64,000 nucleotides of DNA from Roseobacter fucihabitans. Its GTDB lineage: Bacteria; Pseudomonadota; Alphaproteobacteria; Rhodobacterales; Rhodobacteraceae. The stretch covers positions 3,440,501-3,504,500 of the forward strand of contig NZ_CP143423.1 of assembly GCF_014337925.2 (NCBI RefSeq), in the 5' to 3' direction. The position numbers were made by a program, and so were the translations under genes. Within the stretch, counting starts at the first letter, position 1; every line of letters starts with the position of its first letter. The notes beneath the pieces were generated by a model. It did no database searches and was not told where the DNA came from. It worked only from the letters and a program-made list of their open reading frames with translations. This document shows, one piece after another, positions 46,617-55,467 of the stretch.

Positions 46617-47996
46617 TTACCTCGGTTCGCTCAGATCGCAAGCGTCGATATAGGCATCGGAAAAATCGCTGGTCAACTCGACCCACATGGGCAGGTGATC
46701 GCTCATCTTATAGGTCCGCCAGGTTTTATAGGACCCCTCGCTGCGTTGGGGTTGATAGATCGACCGTTCTGCCAATGTGTACACATGGTCAAAGAAATCG
46801 AACACATTGGCCCCGCGCACCTCAAACCGCGTATAGCCGCGCACCCGCGCCGGTTCCCAGAAGGCGATCTGGTCATAGGCCTTGTCCTTGGCCACATTGG
46901 AGCCGGGGATCGAGCGGATTTCCTGTGGCACCTCAAACCCGTTGGCCTCCAAAGCCTGCATCGTCTCATGCTCGGCACTCAGGATATTGAAATCCCCCAG
47001 AACGGCGGTCAGCACCGTGTTTTCAGGGTTCTTGCTCATCTCCTTGGCCGCCCGTTTACCCAACGCGGCGGTCAGGCTGGCAATTTCGCGCTGCCGCTGC
47101 GCCAACAGTTTTTCATCCTCATTGTCGCCGAAATAGATATGCACCGTCGCAAGGTCGATCTTGAGCCAACCCGCCTGAAAACTCACCAGGTAAGGCGTGC
47201 GTGCGAATTGCTTGAAGCTTTGGTCCAGAGCTTGTCCGGGGAACCGCAGCCGAAAATCCTCCCCGCAGATTTTCCCCTCCGGCACCTGCACCGTGACCCG
47301 GCCTCTTGTGCCGGGCGGGCGCGTCACTTCAGTGCCTCGGGTGACCGCAAGCGCGCTGCCCTCGGGCAATTTCAAATAGGTATCAGCCGGCAGGGCGATA
47401 TCAACGTCCTCGGCCAATTTGACGACGCCGCCCTTCTTATCACTGCGCGCGCGGTAAACGCCGGAGAGGTCCACACCGTCGGGCAATTCCAGCGAGATAC
47501 CATTTTCCAACCGGATCCGCTCGCCAAAGCTGGCGAGGATCTTTTTGCCATCAGGCAGGGTCAATTCGCCCGCAATGTTGCGAAACCGCACCCGGTTGCG
47601 GTTGAAGGCAAACACCATACGCTCCCCGTTGCCCGCGCCCCCATCGGTGACATCCGTAGCCAGATAATCCCAGGCCGGTCCCAGGATCGCCAGCAATGCG
47701 TGGAATTCGCGCATGTTGTCGCGCACCTCCTGCAAGGCGACAATGTCGAAATTCGAAATGATTTCAGCCATATAATAAAGCGGCTCATAGGTATCGCGCC
47801 CGCCGTATTTGGTATTGCCGAATTCGCGGATGTTCCATGTCCCGATGCGCACCGTGCCCATGCGATCCGTGCCCTGCGGGAAATGGGCGCGCAAAGCGGC
47901 GCGCAGACGGCGTAACCCGGTGATGGTGCGTTTGCGCAAGACCTCCTTGGGTGATCCGGCGGGATGGCTCTGGCTCAGACTGGCGTAGGTCGGCAT
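46617..47996 (-). CDS. Endonuclease/exonuclease/phosphatase family protein with an internal insert
   Basis: The 459-residue protein has the EEP catalytic motifs: IGTWNIREFG (52-60), VALQEVRDN (Glu about 90), FDHVYTL, LGDFNI (Asp and Asn pair) and SDHLPMWV (final His). A segment at about 145-262, rich in LPDG-like turns (ELTLPDGKKILASFG, SLELPDGVDLSG, LPADTYLKLPEG), lies inside the core and has no counterpart I recognise. Substrate is unknown (nucleic acid or phospholipid). The start MPTYASL at 47996 is preferred over the in-frame extension to 48062. Confidence 0.8.
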   Translation of the reverse strand: MPTYASLSQSHPAGSPKEVLRKRTITGLRRLRAALRAHFPQGTDRMGTVRIGTWNIREFGNTKYGGRDTYEPLYYMAEIISNFDIVALQEVRDNMREFHALLAILGPAWDYLATDVTDGGAGNGERMVFAFNRNRVRFRNIAGELTLPDGKKILASFGERIRLENGISLELPDGVDLSGVYRARSDKKGGVVKLAEDVDIALPADTYLKLPEGSALAVTRGTEVTRPPGTRGRVTVQVPEGKICGEDFRLRFPGQALDQSFKQFARTPYLVSFQAGWLKIDLATVHIYFGDNEDEKLLAQRQREIASLTAALGKRAAKEMSKNPENTVLTAVLGDFNILSAEHETMQALEANGFEVPQEIRSIPGSNVAKDKAYDQIAFWEPARVRGYTRFEVRGANVFDFFDHVYTLAERSIYQPQRSEGSYKTWRTYKMSDHLPMWVELTSDFSDAYIDACDLSEPR

Positions 47997-48151
47997 CCTC
48001 TGTCCTCTCACGTACGGGCGCGGTGCAATTGCCATGCTACGAGCGAAGTCGCAAAACACCAATGCCGTAAACGCGTCATCGGATCGGGTCTCTTCCTATT
48101 GCCCGTTATCTGCGTCACACTGTCCGTGACCCTTTCCGGAAAGACCAGCAG

Positions 48152-48568
48152 ATGCCCTATACCCAAGCTTCAAAAACTCTGACCCACGCGGCTGTCATGA
48201 CCATGTTGAGCGCGGCCATTGCCGAAGCCGAAAGCCAGGGGCAACCACAATGCATCGTGATCGTGGATGCAAGTGGCGAACTTCTGGGCGAAATCCGCAT
48301 GACCGGTGCGAAGTTTCTGAGCCGCAAAAGCGCGCGTTCCAAGGCGCTGACAGCGGCTTCGATCCGAGCAGCGACTACCGCCATTCCAGAAACTGCGCGC
48401 CAGCCCATCGGTATGGCGACAGGAGGCAATATGACAGCATTGCCCGGCGGTTTGCCCATTGTAATGAACGGGGAATGCCTCGGGGGCATCGGTGTCGGGT
48501 CGGGCACGGGGGAGCAGGATGTCGCCGTGGCCACGGCCGCGCTGAAAGCGATTAGTGCGGATATCTGA
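48152..48568 (+). CDS. HbpS/GlcG-like haem-binding domain protein
   Basis: The 138-residue protein matches the DUF336/GlcG family: LSAAIAEAESQGQPQCIVIV near the start, SRKSARSKALTAA in the middle and GGLPIVMNGECLGGIGVGSG near the end. Such proteins bind haem or aquo-cobalamin and are sometimes exported, but I see no signal peptide. GGAAAGACCAGCAG precedes the ATG. Confidence 0.8.
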   Translation: MPYTQASKTLTHAAVMTMLSAAIAEAESQGQPQCIVIVDASGELLGEIRMTGAKFLSRKSARSKALTAASIRAATTAIPETARQPIGMATGGNMTALPGGLPIVMNGECLGGIGVGSGTGEQDVAVATAALKAISADI

Positions 48569-49276
48569 TCACCCCTCGCGGCGTGACACCCCAAACCCGA
48601 TTGGTTTGCGTTTGTTGCCCGGCAACGCCGGATCAGGCCCCCAGATCGCCTGATAGGTATCCACCGCCATACCCCTGTTCTGCATGATAAATGCCGCAAT
48701 CAGCAGACCCGCCCACCACACCAGCAAGCTCAGCCCCATCCAATTCGGCGCATTGGCCTGCCACAGCCCCGTCGCGATCGCGCTCACCGAAAGCACCAGC
48801 GCCAGATAACCCGCCCCCTTATGGATATACTCAAATGCCAACCGCCGCGGGGTCATGTCGAAATGATCGCCGCGCGCCGTACCATCAGGCGCAGGCGCGG
48901 TTGGCCCGCCCTTGGTGCCACGCAGGATGCCCCCCACGATCTGCACCACCGCCAAGGACAACACCGCCCAACCGATGTAGAAATGCGGTCCAGGTTTGAT
49001 CGTCAGTGGCGGCGCGAGCAGGATCAACGCCAGTCCGATCAGCATCAATAGGCAAGCGCTGTATTGACACGCCCGATGCGTATTCCACCAGAGGTGATGA
49101 TCCAGCTGGCGCGGCCAGTCCTGCCCCGGCATGATCTTGAAAAATCGCGCAATGAGGATGCCCAATGGCACCAGCACACCCCAGGCCAACACCATCAGCC
49201 GCGCGTGCCAGCTGAGCAAACCACCCACGTCATGCGCGCTTGCGCCGTCCATCGGGGCCAGCAGCCATTCCCACAT
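48569..49276 (-). CDS. Cytochrome b561 domain membrane protein
   Basis: The 235-residue protein starts MWEWLLAPMDGASAHDVGG and has four or five helices with histidines that can hold haem: LLSWHARLMVLAWGVLVPLG, WWNTHRACQYSACLLMLIG, HFYIGWAVLSLAVVQIVGG and FEYIHKGAGYLALVLSVSAI. Electron-transfer role in the inner membrane. Its ATG overlaps the stop of the sugar permease gene (ATGA at 49276), so it is translated from the same message, an odd companion for a sugar importer. Confidence 0.82.
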   Translation of the reverse strand: MWEWLLAPMDGASAHDVGGLLSWHARLMVLAWGVLVPLGILIARFFKIMPGQDWPRQLDHHLWWNTHRACQYSACLLMLIGLALILLAPPLTIKPGPHFYIGWAVLSLAVVQIVGGILRGTKGGPTAPAPDGTARGDHFDMTPRRLAFEYIHKGAGYLALVLSVSAIATGLWQANAPNWMGLSLLVWWAGLLIAAFIMQNRGMAVDTYQAIWGPDPALPGNKRKPIGFGVSRREG

Positions 49277-50148
49277 CAGCCCTTGACCGCTCCTGCCGTC
49301 ATGCCGGTGATGATCTGGCGCGACGCAACAAAGGTAAAGATGATCGGCGGGATCGCCAGCAACATGCCCGTGGCCATGATCACGCCCCAATCGATGTCAA
49401 ATTCCGTGATGGAGTTCACAATTGTCACCGGCACCGTGCGCGAATTGCGATCCGCCAGCGCATTGGCCAGCAGGAATTCATTCCAGGCGACGCGAAAAGT
49501 AAATATCGCCGCCGCCGCCAGCCCCGGCTTGATCAGGGGCAGGACCACAAGGAAAAACACCTGAAACGGCCCCGCCCCATCCATGCGCGCGGCCTCTTCG
49601 AGCTGGATCGGGACCTGCACGATGAAGCTCTGCAGGATCCAGATCACAAACGGCAGGTTCATCGCTACATAGACCAGAATGATGCCTGCCCGCGTCCCGT
49701 CGATCTGAAACTGGAAGGTCCAGATGCCAAAGACCGGCACCAGCAACACCGCAGGCGGCACCATGCGCATCGCTAAAGTGGACAGCGACACCGTATCGCG
49801 CCCCATAAAGCGGAACCGTACGAGAGCGTATGCCGCCATGCACCCGATCACCAGCGTCAGAACCGTGGAGACCAGAGCGATAACCAGCGAGTTGATCAGG
49901 GCCCGTCCGAAGGTCTTGTCGCAATACTCAATATGGGGCGCTTCATACCACAGGAAATCACACAGCGCGGTTTCGTAATTGCGTAAAGTGGGCATGAACA
50001 GAAGCGAGGAGGTGTCGGACATGATGTCCACGTTAAGCTTGAGCGATGTCATCAACATCATCGCAATCGGCCCGACGGACATGACCACCAGGGCCACCAA
50101 AAGGGCATAAAACGCAGGGTTCTGACGGTCATAGGTCTTGGCGGACAT
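49276..50148 (-). CDS. Sugar ABC transporter permease (MalG type)
   Basis: A 290-residue membrane protein with about six helices. The carbohydrate-permease EAA loop is at EEAARMDGAGPFQVFFLVVL then PLIKPG, and the second domain has MNLPFVIWILQSF. It follows the first permease by one base. Its TGA overlaps the b561 start. Confidence 0.92.
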   Translation of the reverse strand: MSAKTYDRQNPAFYALLVALVVMSVGPIAMMLMTSLKLNVDIMSDTSSLLFMPTLRNYETALCDFLWYEAPHIEYCDKTFGRALINSLVIALVSTVLTLVIGCMAAYALVRFRFMGRDTVSLSTLAMRMVPPAVLLVPVFGIWTFQFQIDGTRAGIILVYVAMNLPFVIWILQSFIVQVPIQLEEAARMDGAGPFQVFFLVVLPLIKPGLAAAAIFTFRVAWNEFLLANALADRNSRTVPVTIVNSITEFDIDWGVIMATGMLLAIPPIIFTFVASRQIITGMTAGAVKG

Positions 50149-50149
50149 C

Positions 50150-51067
50150 TTAGAGATCCTCCTCGGCGGCCTTGCGCAACCGTGCGGCGCGGGCCTCCAT
50201 CGCCTTGTTGTAAAAGAACATCCCGAAGGTCAGCAGCATCAACAGGATCAATAGGTAATTCGACATCGCCGCCGCCTCCCCCAATTCACGGAATTCCGAT
50301 GCCGTACGTGAAATGCGCAATGACAGAATTTCGGTGGAAAGCCCCGGCCCGCCATTGGTCAGCACAAGGATGACTTCAAGCACCTTGAACGCATCAATCA
50401 GACGCAACAACAGCGTGACAATCAGCACCGGCAACATCAAAGGCAGCTTGATGTAGATGATCTGCTGCCACCCCGTCGCGCCGTCAATGCGCGACGCTTC
50501 CATCGCCGATTGCGGCAAGGATTGCAGCGCCGCCAGCGACAGGATGAAAATGAACGGCGTCCATTGCCAGACATCGGCGATCACCACGGAGGCAAAGGCC
50601 CAATCGCCCGTCGAAAGCCATGGTATTGGCTCAAACCCCATGGATTTCAGCGTTCTGTTAAATATGCCTACGGTCGGGTGATACATGTAGCGCCACATGA
50701 GGCCGACCACGATCGGTGCAATCATCATCGGCAGGATGAACAGCGTGCGCAGCAGCGACATGCCGCGGATATTGCGATCCAGCAGCAACGCCAAACCGAC
50801 GCCCAGAAACATCTCCAGCGACACGACCACCACGGCGAATTTGATCGTGACCCAAAAGCTTTCGAGAAAACTCGCGTCACTCAGCAGGTTGATGTAATTG
50901 CGCAGGCCAACGAATTCCGCCTCACCAATGCGCTGGCTCGGGTTCCAGTCCAGAAAACTGGCGTAAATCATATAGCCAATGGGATAGAGCAACGCGATTG
51001 CCATGATGATGGCCGCTGGAGCCAGGAACAGATAGGGCGTGAGCCTGTTGACGTTCGCGCTTTGCAT
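50150..51067 (-). CDS. Sugar ABC transporter permease (MalF type)
   Basis: A 305-residue membrane protein, the MalF-like half of the permease: TPYLFLAPAAIIMAIALLYP as the first helix, VFILSLAALQSLPQSAMEAS as the contact region followed by RIDGATGWQQIIYIKLPLML (EAA motif). Forms a heterodimer with the following permease. Confidence 0.92.
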   Translation of the reverse strand: MQSANVNRLTPYLFLAPAAIIMAIALLYPIGYMIYASFLDWNPSQRIGEAEFVGLRNYINLLSDASFLESFWVTIKFAVVVVSLEMFLGVGLALLLDRNIRGMSLLRTLFILPMMIAPIVVGLMWRYMYHPTVGIFNRTLKSMGFEPIPWLSTGDWAFASVVIADVWQWTPFIFILSLAALQSLPQSAMEASRIDGATGWQQIIYIKLPLMLPVLIVTLLLRLIDAFKVLEVILVLTNGGPGLSTEILSLRISRTASEFRELGEAAAMSNYLLILLMLLTFGMFFYNKAMEARAARLRKAAEEDL

Positions 51068-51092
51068 GAGCTCTTTACCAGGGGTTTTGAGG

Positions 51093-51119
51093 GCTCGGGC
51101 AACGGCGTGCCGCCCGAGC
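51093..51119 (-). other. Intercistronic hairpin between SBP and permease genes
   Basis: GCTCGGGC / GCCCGAGC 8-bp stem with an 11-nt loop in the 134-bp gap between the binding-protein stop and the permease start. Hairpins here often protect the binding-protein message and reduce downstream expression. Confidence 0.5.
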
Positions 51120-51201
51120 AGGTTTCATTTGGGGGGGAAGCGGGGCCACAGTTGGTTTCACCACCCGCTTACCCCCCGCCCGACAAAACCATGTTTCGCC
51201 G

Positions 51202-52527
51202 TTACTGCCAGGTGTAGTATCCGGCCTCGTCCATAATAGCGCGCGCGCGTTCCGCCACACCGTCCAGCGCTTCTTGCGGGTCGAGCCCTTCGGTCAGCAC
51301 CTGGCTCATGGTCGTGCCGATATCGGCGTTGATCTTGCCCCATGTTGGGATGATCGGGCGCCAGTCGGGATCGGCGTATTTCAACGCTTCGCCAAAAGTC
51401 GCCGAATAGGGGTATTTCGCGTTCAGCTCGGCGTTCTCATAGGTCGAGAACCGCGACGGGTTGCCGCCTGCCATCGCCACCATCAGATCGCCCTTCTTGG
51501 AGGTCAGCCATTGCATCAGCAGAAACGCCGCTTCTTTGTTTTGGGCGTTCTTGGGGATGGCGATACCAAAACCACCAGTTTGCGAACCACGGCGCACACC
51601 TTCGGGGTGCAGCGCATAACCGACGTTACCCACAACCTTGGACTTGCTAGGGTCCTCGAACCCGGCGGCAAAGGCAATACTATCCATGAACATGGCGGCC
51701 TGGCCCTGCTGGAAAGCGGCGGCGGCTTCGGCGGGACCAAAGGTCTGGGACCCTTCGGGCCCACAATCCACTATGGTTTTCAACGCATTTGCAGCGGCGA
51801 CACCGGCCTCATTGTTGATAATCGGCTCCCATGCGTCGTCAAACACACGACCGCCCAAGGGCGCGAGATGCAACAAAAACGCGTGGCTGGCCTGGTGACC
51901 GGAGGCTGCGCGTGAGGCCATGCCACCCATGCCGGGCTCCAGTTCGGGGATCTTACAAGCCGCATCCAGAAGCTGGTCGTAGGTCTCGGGCGTTGCGATC
52001 CCGTGCTTTTCAAAGATGTCCTTGCGGTAGGCCAAGACGGATGTTTCCGAGCCAAACGGAATACCAAAAAGCGATCCGGTCGGTCCGGGCAAATACCCTT
52101 TCTTACCACCCGCGACGCCGATATTGGCGACATAGCCGTCGATCAAATCCTCTGCCTCATAGTTCGGATCAGCCAATTTCGGGTTCATGAAGAATCGCGC
52201 GAGGTTTTCCAACTGATCTGCAAAAACATAATCCGCCTTGGAGAAAACCACATAAGAGATCAGGTCATAATCGCCCTCATCCTTGGTCAGTTCCAGCGTC
52301 TGGCGCTCGCGCATCTTGAGATATTGCAACTGGTCCACTTCGACCTCGATACCGGTTTCTTCGGTGAAGGCAGGCAGCACCTTCATCATCGCGTTATAAT
52401 GCGGGTGGGCGGGTACGTTGATCACAAGCGTCGTGCCCGCGTAGGGTTCGTAGGGATTGGCAAAAGCCGTCCCCACCAGTGAAACAGAAACCGCAGTCCC
52501 CGTCAGGATCGTTTTCAGTGATAGCAT
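51202..52527 (-). CDS. Sugar ABC transporter substrate-binding protein
   Basis: The 441-residue periplasmic protein has a Sec signal (SLKTILTGTAVSVSLVGTAF then ANPYEPYAG) and the SBP family 1 layout, with FTEETGIEVEVDQLQYLKMR, then GIPFGSETSVLAYRKDIFEK and GGFGIAIPKNAQNKEAAFLL. The ligand is a sugar or polyol; the family does not allow a closer call. RBS GGAGGAC before ATG. Confidence 0.9.
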   Translation of the reverse strand: MLSLKTILTGTAVSVSLVGTAFANPYEPYAGTTLVINVPAHPHYNAMMKVLPAFTEETGIEVEVDQLQYLKMRERQTLELTKDEGDYDLISYVVFSKADYVFADQLENLARFFMNPKLADPNYEAEDLIDGYVANIGVAGGKKGYLPGPTGSLFGIPFGSETSVLAYRKDIFEKHGIATPETYDQLLDAACKIPELEPGMGGMASRAASGHQASHAFLLHLAPLGGRVFDDAWEPIINNEAGVAAANALKTIVDCGPEGSQTFGPAEAAAAFQQGQAAMFMDSIAFAAGFEDPSKSKVVGNVGYALHPEGVRRGSQTGGFGIAIPKNAQNKEAAFLLMQWLTSKKGDLMVAMAGGNPSRFSTYENAELNAKYPYSATFGEALKYADPDWRPIIPTWGKINADIGTTMSQVLTEGLDPQEALDGVAERARAIMDEAGYYTWQ

Positions 52528-52560
52528 TCGTTAGTCCTCCCTAATGCCATATCCGTTGTG

Positions 52561-53643
52561 TCAGAGCCGAAGCCCCGACGTCTTGTCAAAAATCATCAAC
52601 TCATTGGTGAGCACGCCAAATGTCTGCGTGATGCCAGCCTTGACCGGGGCCGCGCTTTGGGTCTCCACCAGCACGTCAACGCCACCACAGCGCGTCACCA
52701 GAACCGATTGCGCGCCCAGGTATTCGGACACCACAACGCGCAATTCAATCGGCGCGCCTTGCGTCAGATCGGTGGTGAAACTCGAGGGGCGCACGCCCAA
52801 GGTGATGCTTTTGTCCGGCGCGGTTTTGACGCGCGCAGCCATTTGCGAATCCAATGGCAGATGAAACCCATCCCCGCGCACCCAAATGGCACCACTTTCC
52901 TCCACCAGATCGCCGTCAACAAAATTCATCGTCGGTGATCCGATAAAACCCGCCACGAATTTATTGGCCGGCGATTTGAACAGCTCTTCAGGCGAGCCCT
53001 GTTGCTGGATGAACCCATCGCTCATGACCACAATGCGATCCCCCAGCGTCATGGCCTCGACCTGATCGTGGGTGACATAAACCATATTCTTGTCGATGGT
53101 GTCGCGCATCTCGGCCAATTCCGCGCGCATTTTGCCACGCAGTTTAGCGTCCAGATTGGAGAGCGGTTCGTCAAACAGGAACGTCCCGGCATCACGCACC
53201 AGGGCGCGCCCCATAGCAACCCGCTGGCGCTGCCCGCCCGACAACTCCGCAGGCTTGCGGTCCAGCAGGTGCGCGATGTTGAGCATACCCGCCACGCGCT
53301 GCACTTTTTCCTCAATTTCGGGCTTCGGCACCCGCGCCAGCCTCAAGGCAAAGGACATATTTTTGGCGATGTTCATATGCGGATAAAGCGCGTAATCCTG
53401 AAACACCATCGCCAGGTCCCGCTCTTTGGGATCGAGCTTGCTGATCGGACGGTCATCAAAATATATCTCGCCGCCCGACAGCGTTTCCAGCCCCGCCAGC
53501 ATCCGCAGGGTCGTGGATTTACCGCAGCCCGACGGGCCCACCAGAACCGTGAACTCACCATCATCCAGCGCCAGATCGAAGGGCGGCAGCACTTCGACGG
53601 CACCATAACTCTTGGCAACCTGATCAAAGACAATTCGTGGCAC
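52561..53643 (-). CDS. Sugar ABC transporter ATPase (MalK/UgpC type)
   Basis: The 360-residue protein has Walker A VGPSGCGKSTTLRMLAGLE, signature LSGGQRQRVAMGRALVRD, Walker B FLFDEPLSNLDA and the OB-fold C-terminal regulatory domain (LGVRPSSF and later). It starts with GTG at 53643, 5 nt after a GGGGGG run; a longer frame (to 53736) lacks family match. First gene of the sugar operon, with the binding protein 33 bp downstream. Confidence 0.9.
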   Translation of the reverse strand: MPRIVFDQVAKSYGAVEVLPPFDLALDDGEFTVLVGPSGCGKSTTLRMLAGLETLSGGEIYFDDRPISKLDPKERDLAMVFQDYALYPHMNIAKNMSFALRLARVPKPEIEEKVQRVAGMLNIAHLLDRKPAELSGGQRQRVAMGRALVRDAGTFLFDEPLSNLDAKLRGKMRAELAEMRDTIDKNMVYVTHDQVEAMTLGDRIVVMSDGFIQQQGSPEELFKSPANKFVAGFIGSPTMNFVDGDLVEESGAIWVRGDGFHLPLDSQMAARVKTAPDKSITLGVRPSSFTTDLTQGAPIELRVVVSEYLGAQSVLVTRCGGVDVLVETQSAAPVKAGITQTFGVLTNELMIFDKTSGLRL

Positions 53644-53748
53644 GCAAGTCCCCCCAAAGCGTATCCGGCAAAGCATCAGTGATGCGCGCCTTTTGGTGAC
53701 AAGACTGCATCCAGACGCGAATTTCAGGAAGGACAAAAACCGGAAACT

Positions 53749-53764
53749 ACGTTAACGTTAACGT
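53749..53764. promoter_or_regulatory. Perfect 16-bp palindrome, likely LacI-family operator
   Basis: ACGTTAACGTTAACGT is self-complementary over its full length and contains two overlapping GTTAAC cores. It lies between the ATPase gene (start 53643) and the LacI-type regulator (start 53839), the place where such an operator should be for joint control of the importer and the regulator. Confidence 0.7.
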
Positions 53765-53838
53765 TCACAGCATGCTACCTCTTGAAAAAATTAAGTAAAA
53801 CAACACTCCACCTGAACCGAATCAAAGAACGCCCCCAT

Positions 53839-54909
53839 ATGTCACGCCAATCGAAACCCAGCAAAATCGAAGATATCGCTCGGATGGCCGATGTCAGCAT
53901 CATGAGCGTGTCGCGCGCCATCCGAGGCGTCGAGGGCGTGTCGGAAAAGAAGCGCGCCGAAATTCTCAAGATCGCGCGGAAAATGAAATACATGCCCAAC
54001 AGTGCGGCGCGCTCGCTGGCGGTGGCGAACTCCAACCTGATCGGTATTTCGCTACCAACCTTTGCCGCGGACGTCTTTGCCGAAATCCTCAACGGCATGC
54101 GCCAGACCTTCGATACGGCGGGCTATTCCAGCGTGATCGACACCACCGAATATGACAGCGAGGCAGAGCTGAACTGGGTGCGCAGGCTCCTCTCCTGGCA
54201 GCCCGCCGCCATCATTCTGACCGGCACCGACCACCACCCCGAAACGCGTGACCTTCTCAAAGCCTCCCCTATTCCCGTGCTGGAAATCTGGGACCACACG
54301 GATGATCCTATCGACATCTGCGTCGGCATTGATCATTTTCAGGCCGGGCAGATGATCGGCGAGCACGCCGTATCGCTGGGGTATCAACGCCCCGCCTTCG
54401 TCAGTACGCCGCGGGGCCATGACAAGCGCGCCGACGCACGGCTGGAAGGTATCCGGCGCGTCTTCTCCCAACAGCGCGCAGCCCCGGTGATTGCCGCGCG
54501 GCCCCCCTTGGGAAATGCTTTCGTGACCGGATTTGAAGGAACGAAAACACTTTTGGCAAATCATGCGCCCGATCTCATCTGTTATCTGAACGATCACATG
54601 GCCTTTGGGGGGTTGATGTGTTGCCAGGCCGAGGGCCTTTCGGTACCCGATGACATCGGCGTCATAGGCTTCAATGGTCTCGATCTGGCCACGGTGCTTC
54701 CGATCAAACTCACGACGGTGCGCACCCTGCGACGGCTCATGGGCATCACCGGGGCGCGCAATCTGCTAGCCCGGATTAATGGTGTGCCCACCGAGCTTAG
54801 CAAGATTTTGCCGCTGGAACTGCAACCCGGCCAAACAACCCGCCCCCAGACCGATAACGATCTGATGAAGAAAGGGTTTTTCCGCTCATCACAATCCTTG
54901 GGGCGATAG
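53839..54909 (+). CDS. LacI family transcriptional regulator
   Basis: The 356-residue protein has the LacI headpiece (KIEDIARMADVSIMSVSRAI, then VSEKKRAEILKIARKMKYMP and NSAARSLAVANSNLIG) and a periplasmic-binding-like effector domain. The hinge and DNA helix are intact. It is divergent from the sugar operon. The ATG at 53839 gives the best headpiece; a TTG at 53782 adds an unlikely basic tail. Predicted to bind the palindrome at 53749-53764. Confidence 0.9.
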   Translation: MSRQSKPSKIEDIARMADVSIMSVSRAIRGVEGVSEKKRAEILKIARKMKYMPNSAARSLAVANSNLIGISLPTFAADVFAEILNGMRQTFDTAGYSSVIDTTEYDSEAELNWVRRLLSWQPAAIILTGTDHHPETRDLLKASPIPVLEIWDHTDDPIDICVGIDHFQAGQMIGEHAVSLGYQRPAFVSTPRGHDKRADARLEGIRRVFSQQRAAPVIAARPPLGNAFVTGFEGTKTLLANHAPDLICYLNDHMAFGGLMCCQAEGLSVPDDIGVIGFNGLDLATVLPIKLTTVRTLRRLMGITGARNLLARINGVPTELSKILPLELQPGQTTRPQTDNDLMKKGFFRSSQSLGR

Positions 54910-54940
54910 GCTGCGCCTCAAGCGGCGGGGTCGACGGCGA

Positions 54941-55342
54941 CTATTCTTTGCCTTCAGGGAAGGCAACAGGCCCCCCGTGTTTTTCCCAGGTTGAGAAGCC
55001 CTCTTTGAGATGTGCGGCCTCAAAGCCCATATCCTGCAAGGTTGCTGTCGTCAGCGCCGAGCGCCATCCAGAGGCGCAATGGAAGACGAATTTCTTATCC
55101 TGCGCAAATATATCCTTGAAATAGGGGCTATCGGGATCAACCCAGAATTCAATCATCCCGCGCGGCGCGTGAAAACTACCCGGAATAAACCCGCCGCGCT
55201 GGCGTTCACGCACGTCGCGGATATCCACCACTACCACATTCGGGTCCTCCAGCATCGTGATCAAATCCGCTGTCTCGATCTCCTCAATGCGTGCCCGCGC
55301 GGCGGCGACCATCTGTGCAGAGGTTTGTTTCAACGTCGACAT
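54941..55342 (-). CDS. Rhodanese-like domain protein
   Basis: The 133-residue single-domain rhodanese has the CDC25/rhodanese motifs VVVDIRDVRERQRGGFIPGS (N-terminal) and the active loop FVFHCASGWRSALTT with the catalytic Cys. It transfers sulfane sulfur, e.g. from thiosulfate. The start MSTLKQT at 55342 follows GGGAAATC. Divergent from the TauE/SafE gene (126 bp between starts), so the pair may handle sulfur compounds. Confidence 0.9.
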   Translation of the reverse strand: MSTLKQTSAQMVAAARARIEEIETADLITMLEDPNVVVVDIRDVRERQRGGFIPGSFHAPRGMIEFWVDPDSPYFKDIFAQDKKFVFHCASGWRSALTTATLQDMGFEAAHLKEGFSTWEKHGGPVAFPEGKE

Positions 55343-55467
55343 AATGATTTCCCATTTTAAGGTACGCCTCAAGGGTGACACAGCGCGCACCACAGGGCAA
55401 CGGCATGTGATTGACTTACGCCCCGCTTTCAGAGGATCAAAGAGCACATCACCGCAGGACCCAGCCT

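Noticed and set aside
46533-47915. 460-residue open frame on the plus strand
   Set aside because: It is antisense to the EEP phosphatase gene, whose motifs are clear; the frame has no family pattern.
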